A DNA stretch of 51,387 nt from Hydrogenophaga sp. (GCA_018333605.1 JAGXSV010000026.1:1-51387), one strand, 5' to 3'; shown: positions 1 to 9,683, counted from the stretch's first letter. Notes: generated by a model from the sequence alone, not told the origin. Numbers and translations: made by a program.

Positions 1-2655
1 TACCCCAGCGGCAAGCTGCACATGGGCCATGTGCGCAACTACACCATCAACGACATGCTGGCGCGCCAGCTGCGCATGAAGGGCTTCAACGTGCTCATGC
101 CCATGGGCTGGGACGCGTTTGGCCTGCCGGCCGAAAACGCCGCGCTGAAAAACGGTGTGCCGCCCGCCAAGTGGACGTATGAAAACATCGCCTACATGAA
201 GCAGCAGATGCAGGCGATGGGCCTGGCCATCGACTGGTCGCGCGAAGTCGCCACTTGCGACCCGAGCTACTACAAGTGGAACCAGTGGCTGTTTTTAAGG
301 ATGCTGGAAAAAGGCATCGCTTACCGCAAGACCCAGGTGGTGAACTGGGATCCGGTGGACCAGACCGTGCTCGCCAACGAGCAGGTGATTGACGGCAAGG
401 GCTGGCGCACGGGCGCGGTGGTGGAAAAACGCGAGATTCCGGGCTATTACCTGAACATCACGTCATACGCCGAAGAGCTGCTGGACCACGTGCAGATCGG
501 CAACCCCAAGGCCACGCTCAACGGCTGGCCCGACAAGGTGCGGCTGATGCAGGAGAACTGGATCGGCAAGAGCCAGGGTGTGCGTTTTGCGTTCCCGCAC
601 AGCATCGCCGGGGACGACGGCGCGCTGATTGGCGACGGCAAGATGTACGTGTTCACCACGCGTGCCGACACCATCATGGGCGTGACGTTTTGCGCCGTCG
701 CGCCCGAGCATCCCTTGGCGCAGCACGCGGCCGCCAGCCACCCGGCGCTGGCGGCGTTCATTGAAGAATGCAAGAGCGGCGGCACGACCGAAGCCGAGTT
801 GGCCACGCAAGAGAAAAAGGGCATGGCCACCGGCCTGTTCGTCACGCACCCGCTGACCGGCGCGCAGGTGGCGGTGTGGGTGGGCAACTACGTGTTGATG
901 TCGTATGGCGATGGTGCGGTGATGGGCGTGCCGGCGCATGACGAGCGCGACTTTGCTTTTGCCAACAAGTACGGCATCGAGATCAAGCAGGTGGTCGGGT
1001 TGGTCGCTCCTGCTCCGGCAGAGGCTGCAGGCACGGCAGCGGTCGGCACGGGACATACCCTTACACCGCCCGCCGCCGCACCCACAGCCTCTTCCTCGTG
1101 GGTGTTCGATACGCTGGTCTGGCAGGACGTGTATGCCGACAAGTCGGGTTCGCTCGTGTGCGTCAACTCGGGCGAGCTGGATGGTTTGTCCTACAAGCCC
1201 GCAGTCGATAAAGTCGCCGAACTGCTGGCCGCCCAAGGCCTCGGCGAGAAAAAAACCACCTGGCGCCTGCGCGACTGGGGCGTCAGCCGCCAGCGCTACT
1301 GGGGAACACCCATTCCCATCATCCATTGCGAAGAACACGGCGCGGTGCCGGTGCCTGAAAAGGACCTGCCGGTGGTGCTGCCGCAAGACTGCATTCCCGA
1401 TGGTTCGGGCAACCCGCTGCACAAGCACGAAGGCTTCCACGCCGGTGTGGTTTGCCCCATCTGCGGAAAAGCCGCACGGCGCGAGACCGACACCATGGAC
1501 ACCTTTGTGGACTCGTCCTGGTATTTCATGCGCTACTGCGACCCGGCCAACACCGAGAAAATGGTGGCCGAAGGCGCTGACTACTGGATGCCGATGGACC
1601 AGTACATCGGCGGCATTGAGCACGCGATCCTGCACCTGCTGTACGCGCGATTCTGGACCAAGGTGATGCGCGATCTCGGCCTCGTGAAGGTGGACGAACC
1701 CTTCACCCAGCTGCTCACGCAGGGCATGGTGCTCAACCACATCTACAGCCGGCGCACCGCCAAGGGCGGCAAAGATTATTTCTGGCCGCACGACGTGGAG
1801 CATGTGCTGGACGAGGCCGGCAAGGTGGTGGGGGCCAAGCTGAAAAACCCGGCCACCAGCGGCGACGGCATGTTGCCGGTTGGCACGGCCATTGACTACG
1901 AGGGCGTGGGCACCATGTCCAAGTCCAAGAACAACGGTGTCGATCCGCAGGACCTGATCGAGAAGTACGGCGCCGACACGGCGCGCCTGTACACCATGTT
2001 CACCGCGCCTCCCGAAGCCACGCTGGAGTGGAACGACGCGGCGGTGGAGGGCAGCTACCGTTTCTTGAAGCGCGTGTGGGGCTTTGGCGCCAAGCATGCC
2101 GACGCGCTGCGCCTCGCCACGGCCAGCAACCTGTCCAGGGCCGGTTTGCGACCCGAGGCGAAAAAGCTGCGCCGCGAGATGCACCTGGTGCTCAAACAGG
2201 TGAGCTACGACTACGAGCGCATGCAATACAACACCGTCGTTTCGGGTTGCATGAAGCTGCTCAATGCGCTGGAAGACTTTGCTTTCGACGGCAGCGCTGG
2301 CGACAACGCCCTGCGCTGCGAGGGCATGTCGCTGCTGCTGCGCATGCTCTACCCCGCGTGCCCGCACATCGCCCATGCCGCTTGGGTTGAACTGGGTTTT
2401 GCCACCACCTCAGGTGAGTTGCTAGACGCCCCGTGGCCGCTTGTTGACGATGCCGCCCTGGTGCAGGACGAGCTGGAACTGGTGCTGCAGATCAACGGCA
2501 AGCTGCGCGGCAGCGTGACGGTGCCCGCCAGTGCCGACAAGGCCACCATTGAAGCCGCTGCGCTGGCCAGCGAAGCCTTCATCAGGCAGGCCCATGGCGC
2601 AACCCCGAAAAAAGTGGTGGTCGTCCCCGGCCGGCTGGTCAACATCGTGATTTGA
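1..2655 (+). CDS. leuS: Leucyl-tRNA synthetase, 5' end missing
   Basis: Class I aminoacyl-tRNA synthetase that charges tRNA-Leu in the cytoplasm. The reading frame is open from base 1, and the HIGH-type motif HMGHVRNY lies at bases 19-42. The gene therefore starts before the window, with roughly 40 N-terminal codons missing. The KMSKS loop reads MSKSKNNG near base 1915, and the anticodon-binding and C-terminal domains follow to the TGA at 2653. An Ala/Pro/Thr-rich stretch at about bases 1000-1105, between the editing domain and the returning catalytic core, looks like a low-complexity linker. lptE follows after 11 bases, so the two are probably cotranscribed. Family assignment is secure. Confidence 0.98.
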   Translation, partial: YPSGKLHMGHVRNYTINDMLARQLRMKGFNVLMPMGWDAFGLPAENAALKNGVPPAKWTYENIAYMKQQMQAMGLAIDWSREVATCDPSYYKWNQWLFLRMLEKGIAYRKTQVVNWDPVDQTVLANEQVIDGKGWRTGAVVEKREIPGYYLNITSYAEELLDHVQIGNPKATLNGWPDKVRLMQENWIGKSQGVRFAFPHSIAGDDGALIGDGKMYVFTTRADTIMGVTFCAVAPEHPLAQHAAASHPALAAFIEECKSGGTTEAELATQEKKGMATGLFVTHPLTGAQVAVWVGNYVLMSYGDGAVMGVPAHDERDFAFANKYGIEIKQVVGLVAPAPAEAAGTAAVGTGHTLTPPAAAPTASSSWVFDTLVWQDVYADKSGSLVCVNSGELDGLSYKPAVDKVAELLAAQGLGEKKTTWRLRDWGVSRQRYWGTPIPIIHCEEHGAVPVPEKDLPVVLPQDCIPDGSGNPLHKHEGFHAGVVCPICGKAARRETDTMDTFVDSSWYFMRYCDPANTEKMVAEGADYWMPMDQYIGGIEHAILHLLYARFWTKVMRDLGLVKVDEPFTQLLTQGMVLNHIYSRRTAKGGKDYFWPHDVEHVLDEAGKVVGAKLKNPATSGDGMLPVGTAIDYEGVGTMSKSKNNGVDPQDLIEKYGADTARLYTMFTAPPEATLEWNDAAVEGSYRFLKRVWGFGAKHADALRLATASNLSRAGLRPEAKKLRREMHLVLKQVSYDYERMQYNTVVSGCMKLLNALEDFAFDGSAGDNALRCEGMSLLLRMLYPACPHIAHAAWVELGFATTSGELLDAPWPLVDDAALVQDELELVLQINGKLRGSVTVPASADKATIEAAALASEAFIRQAHGATPKKVVVVPGRLVNIVI

Positions 2656-2666
2656 GACTCCACACC

Positions 2667-3206
2667 ATGCATGGTACCCCCCCTGTTTTGTCCCGCCGCG
2701 CCGTGTGGCTTGGCGCCCTTGCCGGGGCGTGCACCGTGGCGCTCTCAGGCTGTGGCTTTGCCTTGCGGGGCGCGCCCAAGTTCGCGTTTGAGTCTTTGCG
2801 TTTGCAGGGCAGCGAAGCCACGCCCGTAGCGCGCGAACTGCGCCGGGCGCTTGAAAGCGCGGGGTTGCGCGTGTTCACCTCAGACACCCCTGCCAGCCGT
2901 GAGGGCGTCTCCGGCCACGTGGTGATGACTGTGCTGACCGACCAGCGCGAGAAAACCGTGGTGGGCCAGACCGCCGCCGGCCAGGTGCGTGAAATGCAGT
3001 TGCGCACCCGCTTCGCGTTTCGCCTGGCCACGGCGGCCGGAAAAAACGTGCTCGACGACACCGAGCTGCTGCTGGAGCGCGACATCAGCTTCACCGAAAC
3101 CGCCGTGCTGGCCAAAGAGGCCGAAGAAGCGCTGCTGTTTCGCGACATGCAAAGCGACATCGTGCAGCAGATCATGCGCCGTCTGGCCGCCGTGCAAGTG
3201 CTTTGA
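2667..3206 (+). CDS. lptE: LPS-assembly lipoprotein LptE
   Basis: Outer-membrane lipoprotein that plugs the LptD barrel and helps insert lipopolysaccharide into the outer leaflet. The product is 179 residues, starting at ATG 2667. It has a signal peptide ending in the lipobox LSGC (lipidated Cys29), followed by GFALRG, the typical mature N-terminus of this family. A TTG at 2652 in the same frame would add five residues and overlap leuS, so the ATG is preferred. Position between leuS and holA is the usual proteobacterial arrangement and supports the call. Confidence 0.93.
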   Translation: MHGTPPVLSRRAVWLGALAGACTVALSGCGFALRGAPKFAFESLRLQGSEATPVARELRRALESAGLRVFTSDTPASREGVSGHVVMTVLTDQREKTVVGQTAAGQVREMQLRTRFAFRLATAAGKNVLDDTELLLERDISFTETAVLAKEAEEALLFRDMQSDIVQQIMRRLAAVQVL

Positions 3207-3226
3207 GCATGCTCTGAGCTTCGCCC

Positions 3227-4279
3227 ATGCAAGTCGCCGCGCCCCAACTCGATGCCCAGCTGCAACGTGGCCTGAAAAGTCTGTACACGCTGTACGGCGA
3301 CGAACCGCTGCTGATCCAGGAAGCCGCCGATGCCTTGCGCGCCGTGGCGCGCCAGCAGGGCTACACCGAGCGCACGGTGCACACCGTGGCCGGTGCGCAC
3401 TTTGACTGGAGCGAGGTGCTGGCCAGCGGCGGCTCGCTCAGCCTGTTTGCCGACAAGCAGCTGATCGAAATTCGCATCCCTTCGGGCAAGCCCGGCAAGG
3501 ACGGCTCGCAGGTGCTGCAACAGCTGGCTCAGGCTTCGCAGGGCAACGACAGCATGCTCACGCTGGTGATCTTGCCGAGGCTGGACGCCGCCACGCAAAA
3601 GGGTGCCTGGTTTGCCGCGCTGGACAGTTTTGGCGTGACCGTGCGCGTGGATCCGGTGGACCGCAAGGCGCTGCCTCAGTGGATCGCCCAGCGCCTGCAA
3701 CAGCAGGGACAGCGCGTGGCCGCAGGCGAAGAAGGCCAGCGCACGTTGCAGTTTTTTGCCGACCGGGTGGAAGGCAACTTGCTGGCTGCACACCAGGAAA
3801 TCCAGAAGCTGGCGCTGTTGCACCCCGCGGGTGAGCTGGGTTTTGACCAGGTGGAAGCGGCGGTGCTCAATGTGGCGCGTTACGACGCCTTCAAGTTCGC
3901 TGAGGCGGTGCTGGGCGGTCAGAGCCTGCGGGTGCAGCGCATGCTGGACGGCCTGCAGGCCGAGGGCGAGGCGGCGGTGCTCGTGCACTGGGCGCTGGCC
4001 GAAGACATTCGCACGCTCAACCGGATTCGCCGCGCCATGGACGCGGGCCGCCCCCTGCCCATGGCCTTGCGCGAAAACCGGGTGTGGGGCACCAAAGAAA
4101 AGCTCATGGAGCGCGTGCTGCCGCAGCTGAGCACGCCCACCCTCACGCGCTGGCTGCGCGACGCGCACACGGTGGACGGCATCGTCAAAGGCCTCAAACA
4201 GCCCGACTGGCCAGCCGACCCCTGGGTGGCGCTGCAGCAACTGGCCCTGCGCGTGTCACAGGGCTGCGCGCTGCGCTGA
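3227..4279 (+). CDS. holA: DNA polymerase III subunit delta
   Basis: Delta subunit of the clamp-loader complex, which opens the beta sliding clamp and loads it on DNA. The 350-residue length is normal. The N-terminal part contains the family pattern LYGDEPLLIQEA near residue 20. The middle section, including VRVDPVDRKALPQWIAQRL and FADRVEGNLLAAHQEIQKL, and the C-terminal helical collar domain are intact. It follows lptE by 20 bases and ends only 12 bases from the convergent AraC-type gene. In related genomes proA usually follows holA closely; here about 8.6 kb separates them. Confidence 0.95.
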   Translation: MQVAAPQLDAQLQRGLKSLYTLYGDEPLLIQEAADALRAVARQQGYTERTVHTVAGAHFDWSEVLASGGSLSLFADKQLIEIRIPSGKPGKDGSQVLQQLAQASQGNDSMLTLVILPRLDAATQKGAWFAALDSFGVTVRVDPVDRKALPQWIAQRLQQQGQRVAAGEEGQRTLQFFADRVEGNLLAAHQEIQKLALLHPAGELGFDQVEAAVLNVARYDAFKFAEAVLGGQSLRVQRMLDGLQAEGEAAVLVHWALAEDIRTLNRIRRAMDAGRPLPMALRENRVWGTKEKLMERVLPQLSTPTLTRWLRDAHTVDGIVKGLKQPDWPADPWVALQQLALRVSQGCALR

Positions 4280-4291
4280 GCGGTCGCTGAA

Positions 4292-5260
4292 TCAAACGGC
4301 GGCGGTTTGGCGCAGCGCAGTTTCCCGGAAGTCGCTGGGCGACAGCCCGGCGTGTTCGCGGAACACCCGGCTGAAATGGGCGCCGTTGTTGAAACCCCAG
4401 GAAAACGCGATGTCGGTGATGGTGCGCTGTGCCTGGGCCGGGTTTTTCAGGTCGCGCATGCAGGCCTGCAGCCGCCGGCGCAAGATGTAATGTCCCAGCG
4501 TGTCGTCTTCGGCGCTGAAGGCGTTGTGCAGGTGGCGCTTGCTGCAGTTGAGCGACTGCGCGATGCGGTCGATGGACAGGCCGGGGTCGCGCAGGTGCTG
4601 GCCGATGTGCTCGCGGATGCGGTCGCGAAACGCCTCCAGCTGGGTGGTCGCGCTCTCGCGCCCGGCCAGTTCCTGCAGCGACAGCCGCACCAACTCAATG
4701 ATCATTTCACCCGCGCCGCGCGCGGTGGTGGCGTTCATGGCGGGCAGCTCCTGAAAGGTGCTGCGCATGGCCTCCAGTGCCACGCGTGAAATGCCGCTGG
4801 CGCCGCCCACGTGGCGCGCCATCAGCGGCTCCAGCCGCAGGCCGCGCTCGGCCAGTTGTTCTCTGGGCAGCATCACGATGAGGTGCTCCACCCGCTCCGG
4901 GTTGGCAATTTCGTAACTGCCCGTGGTGTCGTAAATGGCCCAGCCACCCGGCTTCACCCAAGCCTGGCGGCCTTGCTGTTCCACCGCCGCACTGCCCTGC
5001 CAGGGCGCCACGATCTTCAGGTAACTGGTGTCGCTGGCGCGTGCCAGGCGGGGGCTGCGCAGCACGCGGTGGCGGTTGGCTTCCAGCTTGGTCAGCACCA
5101 CGTCACCGGCTTGAGAGGCGCTCAAGTGGCCGTCAAAACCGGTGTCGCCGTACAGGTCGGATTCCAGTCCACCGAAGTGCGTCCAGATCCAGTCGCGCCA
5201 GGCCGCTGCGCGCTCGCCAGGGGCGACGGCGTCGGTGGTCATCAGGGGCGCGGGCTTCAT
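4292..5260 (-). CDS. AraC-family transcriptional regulator (FeaR-like architecture)
   Basis: 322-residue regulator. The N-terminal half (about residues 1-190) resembles the AraC-binding-like domain found in FeaR-type regulators of aromatic amine and aldehyde catabolism. The C-terminal half (about 215-318) carries the two helix-turn-helix AraC domain, with SIDRIAQSLNCSKRHLHNAF and the conserved end ITDIAFSWGFNNGAHFSRVF. The gene is divergent from the ABC-transporter/aldehyde-dehydrogenase operon, with a 197-bp intergenic region. By inference it activates that operon in response to the imported compound. The family is clear; the effector is unknown. Confidence 0.88.
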   Translation of the reverse strand: MKPAPLMTTDAVAPGERAAAWRDWIWTHFGGLESDLYGDTGFDGHLSASQAGDVVLTKLEANRHRVLRSPRLARASDTSYLKIVAPWQGSAAVEQQGRQAWVKPGGWAIYDTTGSYEIANPERVEHLIVMLPREQLAERGLRLEPLMARHVGGASGISRVALEAMRSTFQELPAMNATTARGAGEMIIELVRLSLQELAGRESATTQLEAFRDRIREHIGQHLRDPGLSIDRIAQSLNCSKRHLHNAFSAEDDTLGHYILRRRLQACMRDLKNPAQAQRTITDIAFSWGFNNGAHFSRVFREHAGLSPSDFRETALRQTAAV

Positions 5261-5457
5261 GGGCGGTCTTTGGCTTTGGGGGGTGGATGGGAAATTATGG
5301 TGTGTACCGTGAGCCTGTGGGGTGCGGAGGGTTGAGGGTTATCCCGCATCCGTGTGCGCGTTCAGACAAGCCGCTTGTGCACAGCCAGCAAAGCGCACGG
5401 GGCAGGGTCTGCCTAGTATGCAAAGGTCTGTATTTCGAACACCTCAGGAGACACACC

Positions 5458-6654
5458 ATGGTTCAAGCCAATCGCCGTCTGGTCATCAAGAGCGCCGCCG
5501 CTGCGGTGGGCGCCCTGTCGTTCGCTCCCCAGCTCATGGCGCAGTCGGCGCCGGTGCGCATCGGTTATTCGATGTCGCGCACCGGTCCCTGGACGGGTGG
5601 CGCGCAGGTGAGCCAGGAGCCCAACTACCTGCTCTGGGCCGAGCAGCAGAACGCTGCGGGCGGTCTGGATGTGAAGGGTGTGAAACGTCGCATCGAGCTC
5701 ATCAGCAGCGACGACCGCAGCGACACCGAGACCGTGGTGCGCACCTACGAAAAACTCATGGGCAGCGACAAGGTCGACCTGGTGCTGCCGCCCTGGGGCT
5801 CCAACGCCAACTTCGCCGTGGCCCCGCTGGCCAACCGCTTTCAATACCCGTTCCTCGCACCCACCGCGCTGTCGCGCCGCCTGGTCGAGATGCGCCTGCC
5901 GTATTTCTTTCTGCTGCTGCAGCAGCCCGCGCCCATGACCAACGCGCTGGTTGACCTGCTCAAGGCCAACGGCGTGAAGACCGTGGCGCTGATCTATGTG
6001 GACGACCTGTTTGGCCTGGAGAACTACGCCGCCTTCAAGGTGGCGCTGCAGGGCAGTGGCATCACCATGGTGGAAGACAAAAGTTACCCCGGTGGTGTGA
6101 AAGACCTCTCGCCCGTGCTGCGTTCCATGAAGGACAAGAACCCCGACGCCTTCGTAGGCTTCACCTACCCGCCCGACACCATTCTGGCCAGCCGCCAGAG
6201 CAAGGAGATCGGCTTCAACCCGAGGTTCTTCTACGCCTCGGTGGGCACGGCGTTCCCGCTGTACAAAAACGTGATGACGCCTGCGGGCGCCGAAGGCGTG
6301 CTGGGCATGGGCTCGTGGAACAGCAAGACCAGCCCCGGTGCCAAGGCTTACTTTGACGCCCACGTGGCCAGCCAGAAGAAAGAGCCCGACCGCTGGGCCA
6401 GCGGTGCTTGCTGGGCCGGCCTGGAGATATTGACCAACGCGGTCAAGACGCAGGGTCTGGACCGCAAGGCCATCCGCGACTACGTGGCCAGCACCACGCA
6501 CAAAACCATCATCGGCGATGTGAAGTTCAACGGCAGCGAAAACGTGGGCACGCCGGGCACGGTGGGCCAGTGGCAGAACGGGGAGTTCGAGGTGGTGTGG
6601 CCGCAGCGCGTGGCCACGGCCAAGCTGAACCCGGCCAAGCCCGCCTGGAGGTGA
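5458..6654 (+). CDS. Branched-chain amino acid-type ABC transporter substrate-binding protein
   Basis: Periplasmic type I ligand-binding protein of the hydrophobic amino acid uptake (HAAT) family, 398 residues. The start at ATG 5458 has a good AGGAG seven bases upstream; longer in-frame extensions lack a ribosome site. The N-terminus is a signal peptide with a twin-arginine-like NRR motif, ending near LMAQ at about residue 25. The mature part begins with VRIGYSMSRTGPWTGG, typical of this family. It heads a five-gene transporter operon. Proteins of this family often bind aromatic acids or amides rather than leucine, which fits the aldehyde dehydrogenase downstream. Substrate not determinable from sequence. 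Confidence 0.92.
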   Translation: MVQANRRLVIKSAAAAVGALSFAPQLMAQSAPVRIGYSMSRTGPWTGGAQVSQEPNYLLWAEQQNAAGGLDVKGVKRRIELISSDDRSDTETVVRTYEKLMGSDKVDLVLPPWGSNANFAVAPLANRFQYPFLAPTALSRRLVEMRLPYFFLLLQQPAPMTNALVDLLKANGVKTVALIYVDDLFGLENYAAFKVALQGSGITMVEDKSYPGGVKDLSPVLRSMKDKNPDAFVGFTYPPDTILASRQSKEIGFNPRFFYASVGTAFPLYKNVMTPAGAEGVLGMGSWNSKTSPGAKAYFDAHVASQKKEPDRWASGACWAGLEILTNAVKTQGLDRKAIRDYVASTTHKTIIGDVKFNGSENVGTPGTVGQWQNGEFEVVWPQRVATAKLNPAKPAWR

Positions 6655-6659
6655 TGCAC

Positions 6660-6720
6660 ACCCCCGCGCCGCGCCTGCGGCGCGTCACCCCCTTCCAGGG
6701 GGCCATGCCTGCGGACTGGC
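6660..6720. repeat. GC-rich double hairpin after the binding-protein gene
   Basis: Directly after the binding-protein stop there is a perfect 8-bp stem (6665-6672 with 6677-6684, loop GCCT). A second hairpin follows, CCCCC (6688-6692) with GGGGG (6698-6702). The element resembles the palindromic repeats found after livH and lptB in this window. It could stabilise the 3' end of the highly expressed binding-protein message or attenuate transcription into livH. Confidence 0.6.
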
Positions 6721-6786
6721 AGAGCCAGATCCGCGGCATTCTTGGTTGACACTTTTCGCTCCGGCACCTTTCCCCTGCTCGCCCAC

Positions 6787-7689
6787 ATGTCATTCTCCGC
6801 CTGGCTCGAACTCATTGCCTCCGGCCTCATCACCGGTGGCATCTACGCGCTCGTCGCGCTCGGGCTGAACCTGCAGTACGGGCTGATGCGCATCCTCAAC
6901 ATCGCGCACGGTGAATTCCTGATGGTGGGGGCTTACCTCACCTGGATGGCGCAGACCACGCTTGGGCTGAACCCGCTGATCATGGTGCCGGTGTCGTTCG
7001 GCATGTTGTTCGTGCTGGGCTGGGTGATTCACCGGCTGTGCTTTCGCCGCCTCACCGTCACCTCGCCCAACCTCGACATCTTCGAAGCGCGCGGCCTCAT
7101 GGTGGCTTTTGGTCTGATGTTCCTGGTGCAAAACTTCGCGTCGTGGATGTGGGGCGGCGACCTGCGCGGCTACGACTTCATGACCGAGCCGGTGCAGATC
7201 CCGCTGCCCGATGGCACGGCCCAGTTTGCCGGCAACAAGCTGCTGGTGTTTGCACTGGCCCTGCTGTTCTCGGGCGCGCTCATCGTGCTGATGCGCACCA
7301 CGCTGCTGGGCAAGGGCGTGCGCGCACTCATGCAGTCGCCCACCGGTGCGCAGCTCATGGGCATCAACACGCAGCGCCTGCACCCGCTCATGTTCGGCAT
7401 CGGTCTGGGCCTCTCGGGCGTGGCCGGTTGCCTGCTGTCCATGGCCTACACCATCAGCCCGTCCATGGGCGAGCCCTACACCGTCACCGCGCTCATCGTC
7501 ATCACGCTGGGCGGCTTCGGCAGCATGGGCGGCGCGCTGGCCGGCGGTCTGCTGCTGGGCGTGATCGAAGCCCTGGGCATGCACTTCACCAACCCCTCGC
7601 TCAAGGCCCTGTTGAGCTACGTGGTCTTCATCAGCGTGCTGTTGTTGCGGCCTGAAGGTCTGTTCACCCGGAAAAGCCGCAAATCATGA
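6787..7689 (+). CDS. livH: Branched-chain amino acid-type ABC transporter permease LivH
   Basis: Inner-membrane permease, 300 residues, with about eight hydrophobic segments. The start ATG 6787 gives MSFSAWLELIASGLITGG, a typical LivH N-terminus with the family pattern ALGLNLQYGLMRILNIAHGEFLM just after it. A TTG at 6742 in frame would add 15 unlikely residues. Glycine-rich GGFGSMGGALAGGLLLG near the C-terminus is also characteristic. It pairs with LivM to form the membrane channel. A palindromic repeat begins at the base after its stop codon. Confidence 0.93.
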   Translation: MSFSAWLELIASGLITGGIYALVALGLNLQYGLMRILNIAHGEFLMVGAYLTWMAQTTLGLNPLIMVPVSFGMLFVLGWVIHRLCFRRLTVTSPNLDIFEARGLMVAFGLMFLVQNFASWMWGGDLRGYDFMTEPVQIPLPDGTAQFAGNKLLVFALALLFSGALIVLMRTTLLGKGVRALMQSPTGAQLMGINTQRLHPLMFGIGLGLSGVAGCLLSMAYTISPSMGEPYTVTALIVITLGGFGSMGGALAGGLLLGVIEALGMHFTNPSLKALLSYVVFISVLLLRPEGLFTRKSRKS

Positions 7690-7860
7690 CCCCCACGCTC
7701 GTCACTACGTGTAATTTGCTGCCCCCCGAGGGGGCTGTCGGCCCCTTGGGGCGGCCCGGCGGAGCCGAAGGAATCCCTACCCCCACGCTTGCCACTTCGT
7801 GTGCTTCGCTGCCCCCCGAGGGGGCTGTCGGCCCCTTGGGGCTGCCCGGCGGAGCCGACC
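7690..7860. repeat. Two tandem 90-bp palindromic repeat units between livH and livM
   Basis: Unit 1 starts at 7690 and unit 2 at 7780, each beginning CCCCCACGCT. Each carries the palindromic core GCCCCCCGAGGGGGC and then GTCGGCCCCTTGGGG. The units are nearly identical in the core and differ in the first 30 bases. The array starts at the first base after the livH stop and ends four bases before the livM start, so it lies inside an operon. The same family appears after lptB at 44482. Confidence 0.85.
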
Positions 7861-7864
7861 ATTT

Positions 7865-8893
7865 ATGAACTCAAGACAATTCCTCATCCGCGACCTGCTG
7901 GTCCTCTTCGGCCTCACCGGCTGGGCGCTGGCGCTGCCCAGCTTCGCCAGCGAGTTCGCCGTGTCCATGGCGCTCACCTGCCTGATGTACATCGCGCTCT
8001 CGTCGAGCTGGGCGCTGTTCTGCGGCACCACACGCTACCTGTCGCTGGCCACCTCGGCCTTCTTCGGCATCGGCGCCTACACCAGCGCCATCCTGCTGGA
8101 GCAGTTGTCGTGGGTGCAGGCCATCGCCATGGGCTCCCTGATCGCGGCAGCGGTGGCCGTCGTCATGGGCGCGGCCGTGCTGCACCTGCGCGGCACCTAC
8201 TTTGCGGTGCTCACCTTCGGCATGACCGAGCTCATCCGCCACGCCATCAGCTACTTCGAGAAGAGCGTCACCGGCACCGTGGGCCGCGTGCTCATGGTGG
8301 TGCCCGAGCGCGACACCATCTACCTCACCGTGCTCGCGCTGGCTGTGATCACGGTGGCGCTGTCCATCACCATCCGGCGCACGCGCTTTGGTCTGGCCAT
8401 GCTCGGCATCGGCGCCGACGAGCAGCGCGCCCAGACGCTGGGCGTGAACACGCGCTGGGTGAAGGTGGCGGGCTTTGCCCTCACCGCTGCGGTGGCCGGT
8501 GCTGTGGGCGCGGCCATGTCGGTGCGCTGGACCTACATCGACCCGCACACCGTGTTCAACCCCTTCATCGGTTTCCAGACCGTGCTCATTGCACTCATTG
8601 GCGGAGCGGCCACGCTGTGGGGCCCGCTCATCGCGGCCATCGTGTTCAGCGTGCTGGCCGAGACGCTGCGCCTGCAGGTGCCGCAGATCTACATGATGTC
8701 GCTCGGCCTGCTGCTCATCCTCTCGGTGCTGTATTTGCCCGGTGGTCTGGCCTCGCTGCGCGCCGAGACCTTCCGGGGCTGGCGCGATGGCGCCAAGGCC
8801 TGGTGGATCGAGACGCGTGACGACCTGAGCGGTGAGACCAAGCGTCGCAAGCTCCGCGACAAACAACTCAGGGAGCGCCGCGATGTCTTCTGA
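7865..8893 (+). CDS. livM: Branched-chain amino acid-type ABC transporter permease LivM
   Basis: Second inner-membrane permease of the HAAT transporter, 342 residues. ATG 7865 is chosen because the 22 in-frame codons before it are translated repeat sequence. Family patterns include LSLATSAFFGIGAYTSAIL, RGTYFAVLTFGMTELIRH and the C-terminal FQTVLIALIGGAATLWGPLIA. About nine membrane segments are followed by a charged C-terminal tail. Its last bases overlap the livG start, indicating translational coupling. Confidence 0.93.
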   Translation: MNSRQFLIRDLLVLFGLTGWALALPSFASEFAVSMALTCLMYIALSSSWALFCGTTRYLSLATSAFFGIGAYTSAILLEQLSWVQAIAMGSLIAAAVAVVMGAAVLHLRGTYFAVLTFGMTELIRHAISYFEKSVTGTVGRVLMVVPERDTIYLTVLALAVITVALSITIRRTRFGLAMLGIGADEQRAQTLGVNTRWVKVAGFALTAAVAGAVGAAMSVRWTYIDPHTVFNPFIGFQTVLIALIGGAATLWGPLIAAIVFSVLAETLRLQVPQIYMMSLGLLLILSVLYLPGGLASLRAETFRGWRDGAKAWWIETRDDLSGETKRRKLRDKQLRERRDVF

Positions 8894-9683
8894 TCGCCAG
8901 CCACTCCTCGACGCCCGCGACATCACCGTGCGCTTCGGTGGCCTCACCGCGGTGGACGCGGTCAGCGCGCGTTTCATGCCGGGCGAACTCGTCGGCATCA
9001 TCGGCCCCAACGGTGCCGGCAAGACCACCTTCTTCAACGCCATCTCGGGCGTGACCCAACCCACCAGCGGCAAACTGCTGATGCAGGGGCGCGAGCTCAG
9101 TGGCCAGGGTCCGCACCGCTTTGCCGCCCATGGTCTCGCGCGCACCTTCCAGACGCCGCGCACCTTCCCCGACATGCTCGTGCGCGACAACATCGCCTTC
9201 GGCCTCAAGTTCGCCGGTCGCCGTCCACGCAAGTACATCTGGTGGGGCGAAGAGACGACCGTGCCCTGGGTGCTGCGCACGCCCGAGAGCATCCTGGGCT
9301 TGATCGGCCTGAGCGCACAGGCCGATCTGCCGGCCGCCGCCATCACGCCGTCACAGCAGCGCCTGCTCGAAATCGGCATGGCGCTGGCCACGCGCCCGCG
9401 CATGCTGCTGCTCGACGAAGTGGCCGCCGGCCTGACCGAAAACGAGGTTGAGGAAATGGCGCAACTGATTCGCCGCCTGCGCGACGAGCTCGACCTGACG
9501 GTGGTCTGGATCGAGCACGCCGTGACCACGCTGCTGCGCCACGTGGAGCGCGTGATCGTGCTGCACCAGGGCAAGAAGATCGCCGATGGAACGCCCGCCG
9601 AGGTGGTGCGCAACGCCGAGGTGATCGAGGCCTACCTGGGCGACGAGATGAACGAACCGACCGCCGAGGAGGCCACCGCATGA
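8883..9683 (+). CDS. livG: Branched-chain amino acid-type ABC transporter ATPase LivG
   Basis: Cytoplasmic ATPase subunit, 266 residues. Walker A is GPNGAGKTT near residue 43 and Walker B is MLLLDEVAAGL near residue 177. The ABC signature is degenerate: where LSGGQ or LSYGQQ is expected the sequence reads ITPSQQRLLEIGMAL. Similar relaxed signatures occur in some HAAT subfamilies, and LivF carries a canonical one, so the transporter can still be active. It overlaps livM by 11 bases and livF by 4. Confidence 0.92.
   Translation: MSSDRQPLLDARDITVRFGGLTAVDAVSARFMPGELVGIIGPNGAGKTTFFNAISGVTQPTSGKLLMQGRELSGQGPHRFAAHGLARTFQTPRTFPDMLVRDNIAFGLKFAGRRPRKYIWWGEETTVPWVLRTPESILGLIGLSAQADLPAAAITPSQQRLLEIGMALATRPRMLLLDEVAAGLTENEVEEMAQLIRRLRDELDLTVVWIEHAVTTLLRHVERVIVLHQGKKIADGTPAEVVRNAEVIEAYLGDEMNEPTAEEATA

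Noticed and set aside
463..2376. Long minus-strand open frame across leuS (637 codons)
   Set aside because: It is antisense to a secure leuS frame. The product is His/Gly/Arg-rich with no domain pattern, a usual artefact of GC-rich third codon positions. The same reasoning removes the plus-strand frames at 27030-28802 and 35307-38087.
5041..5457. Long N-terminal extension of the ABC binding protein
   Set aside because: It would overlap the AraC gene antisense and hide the signal peptide. The ATG at 5458 has a strong ribosome site.
8883..9683. Degenerate ABC signature in LivG as a sign of a non-functional transporter
   Set aside because: Relaxed signatures occur in LivG subfamilies, Walker motifs are intact and LivF has a canonical signature, so loss of function is not indicated.
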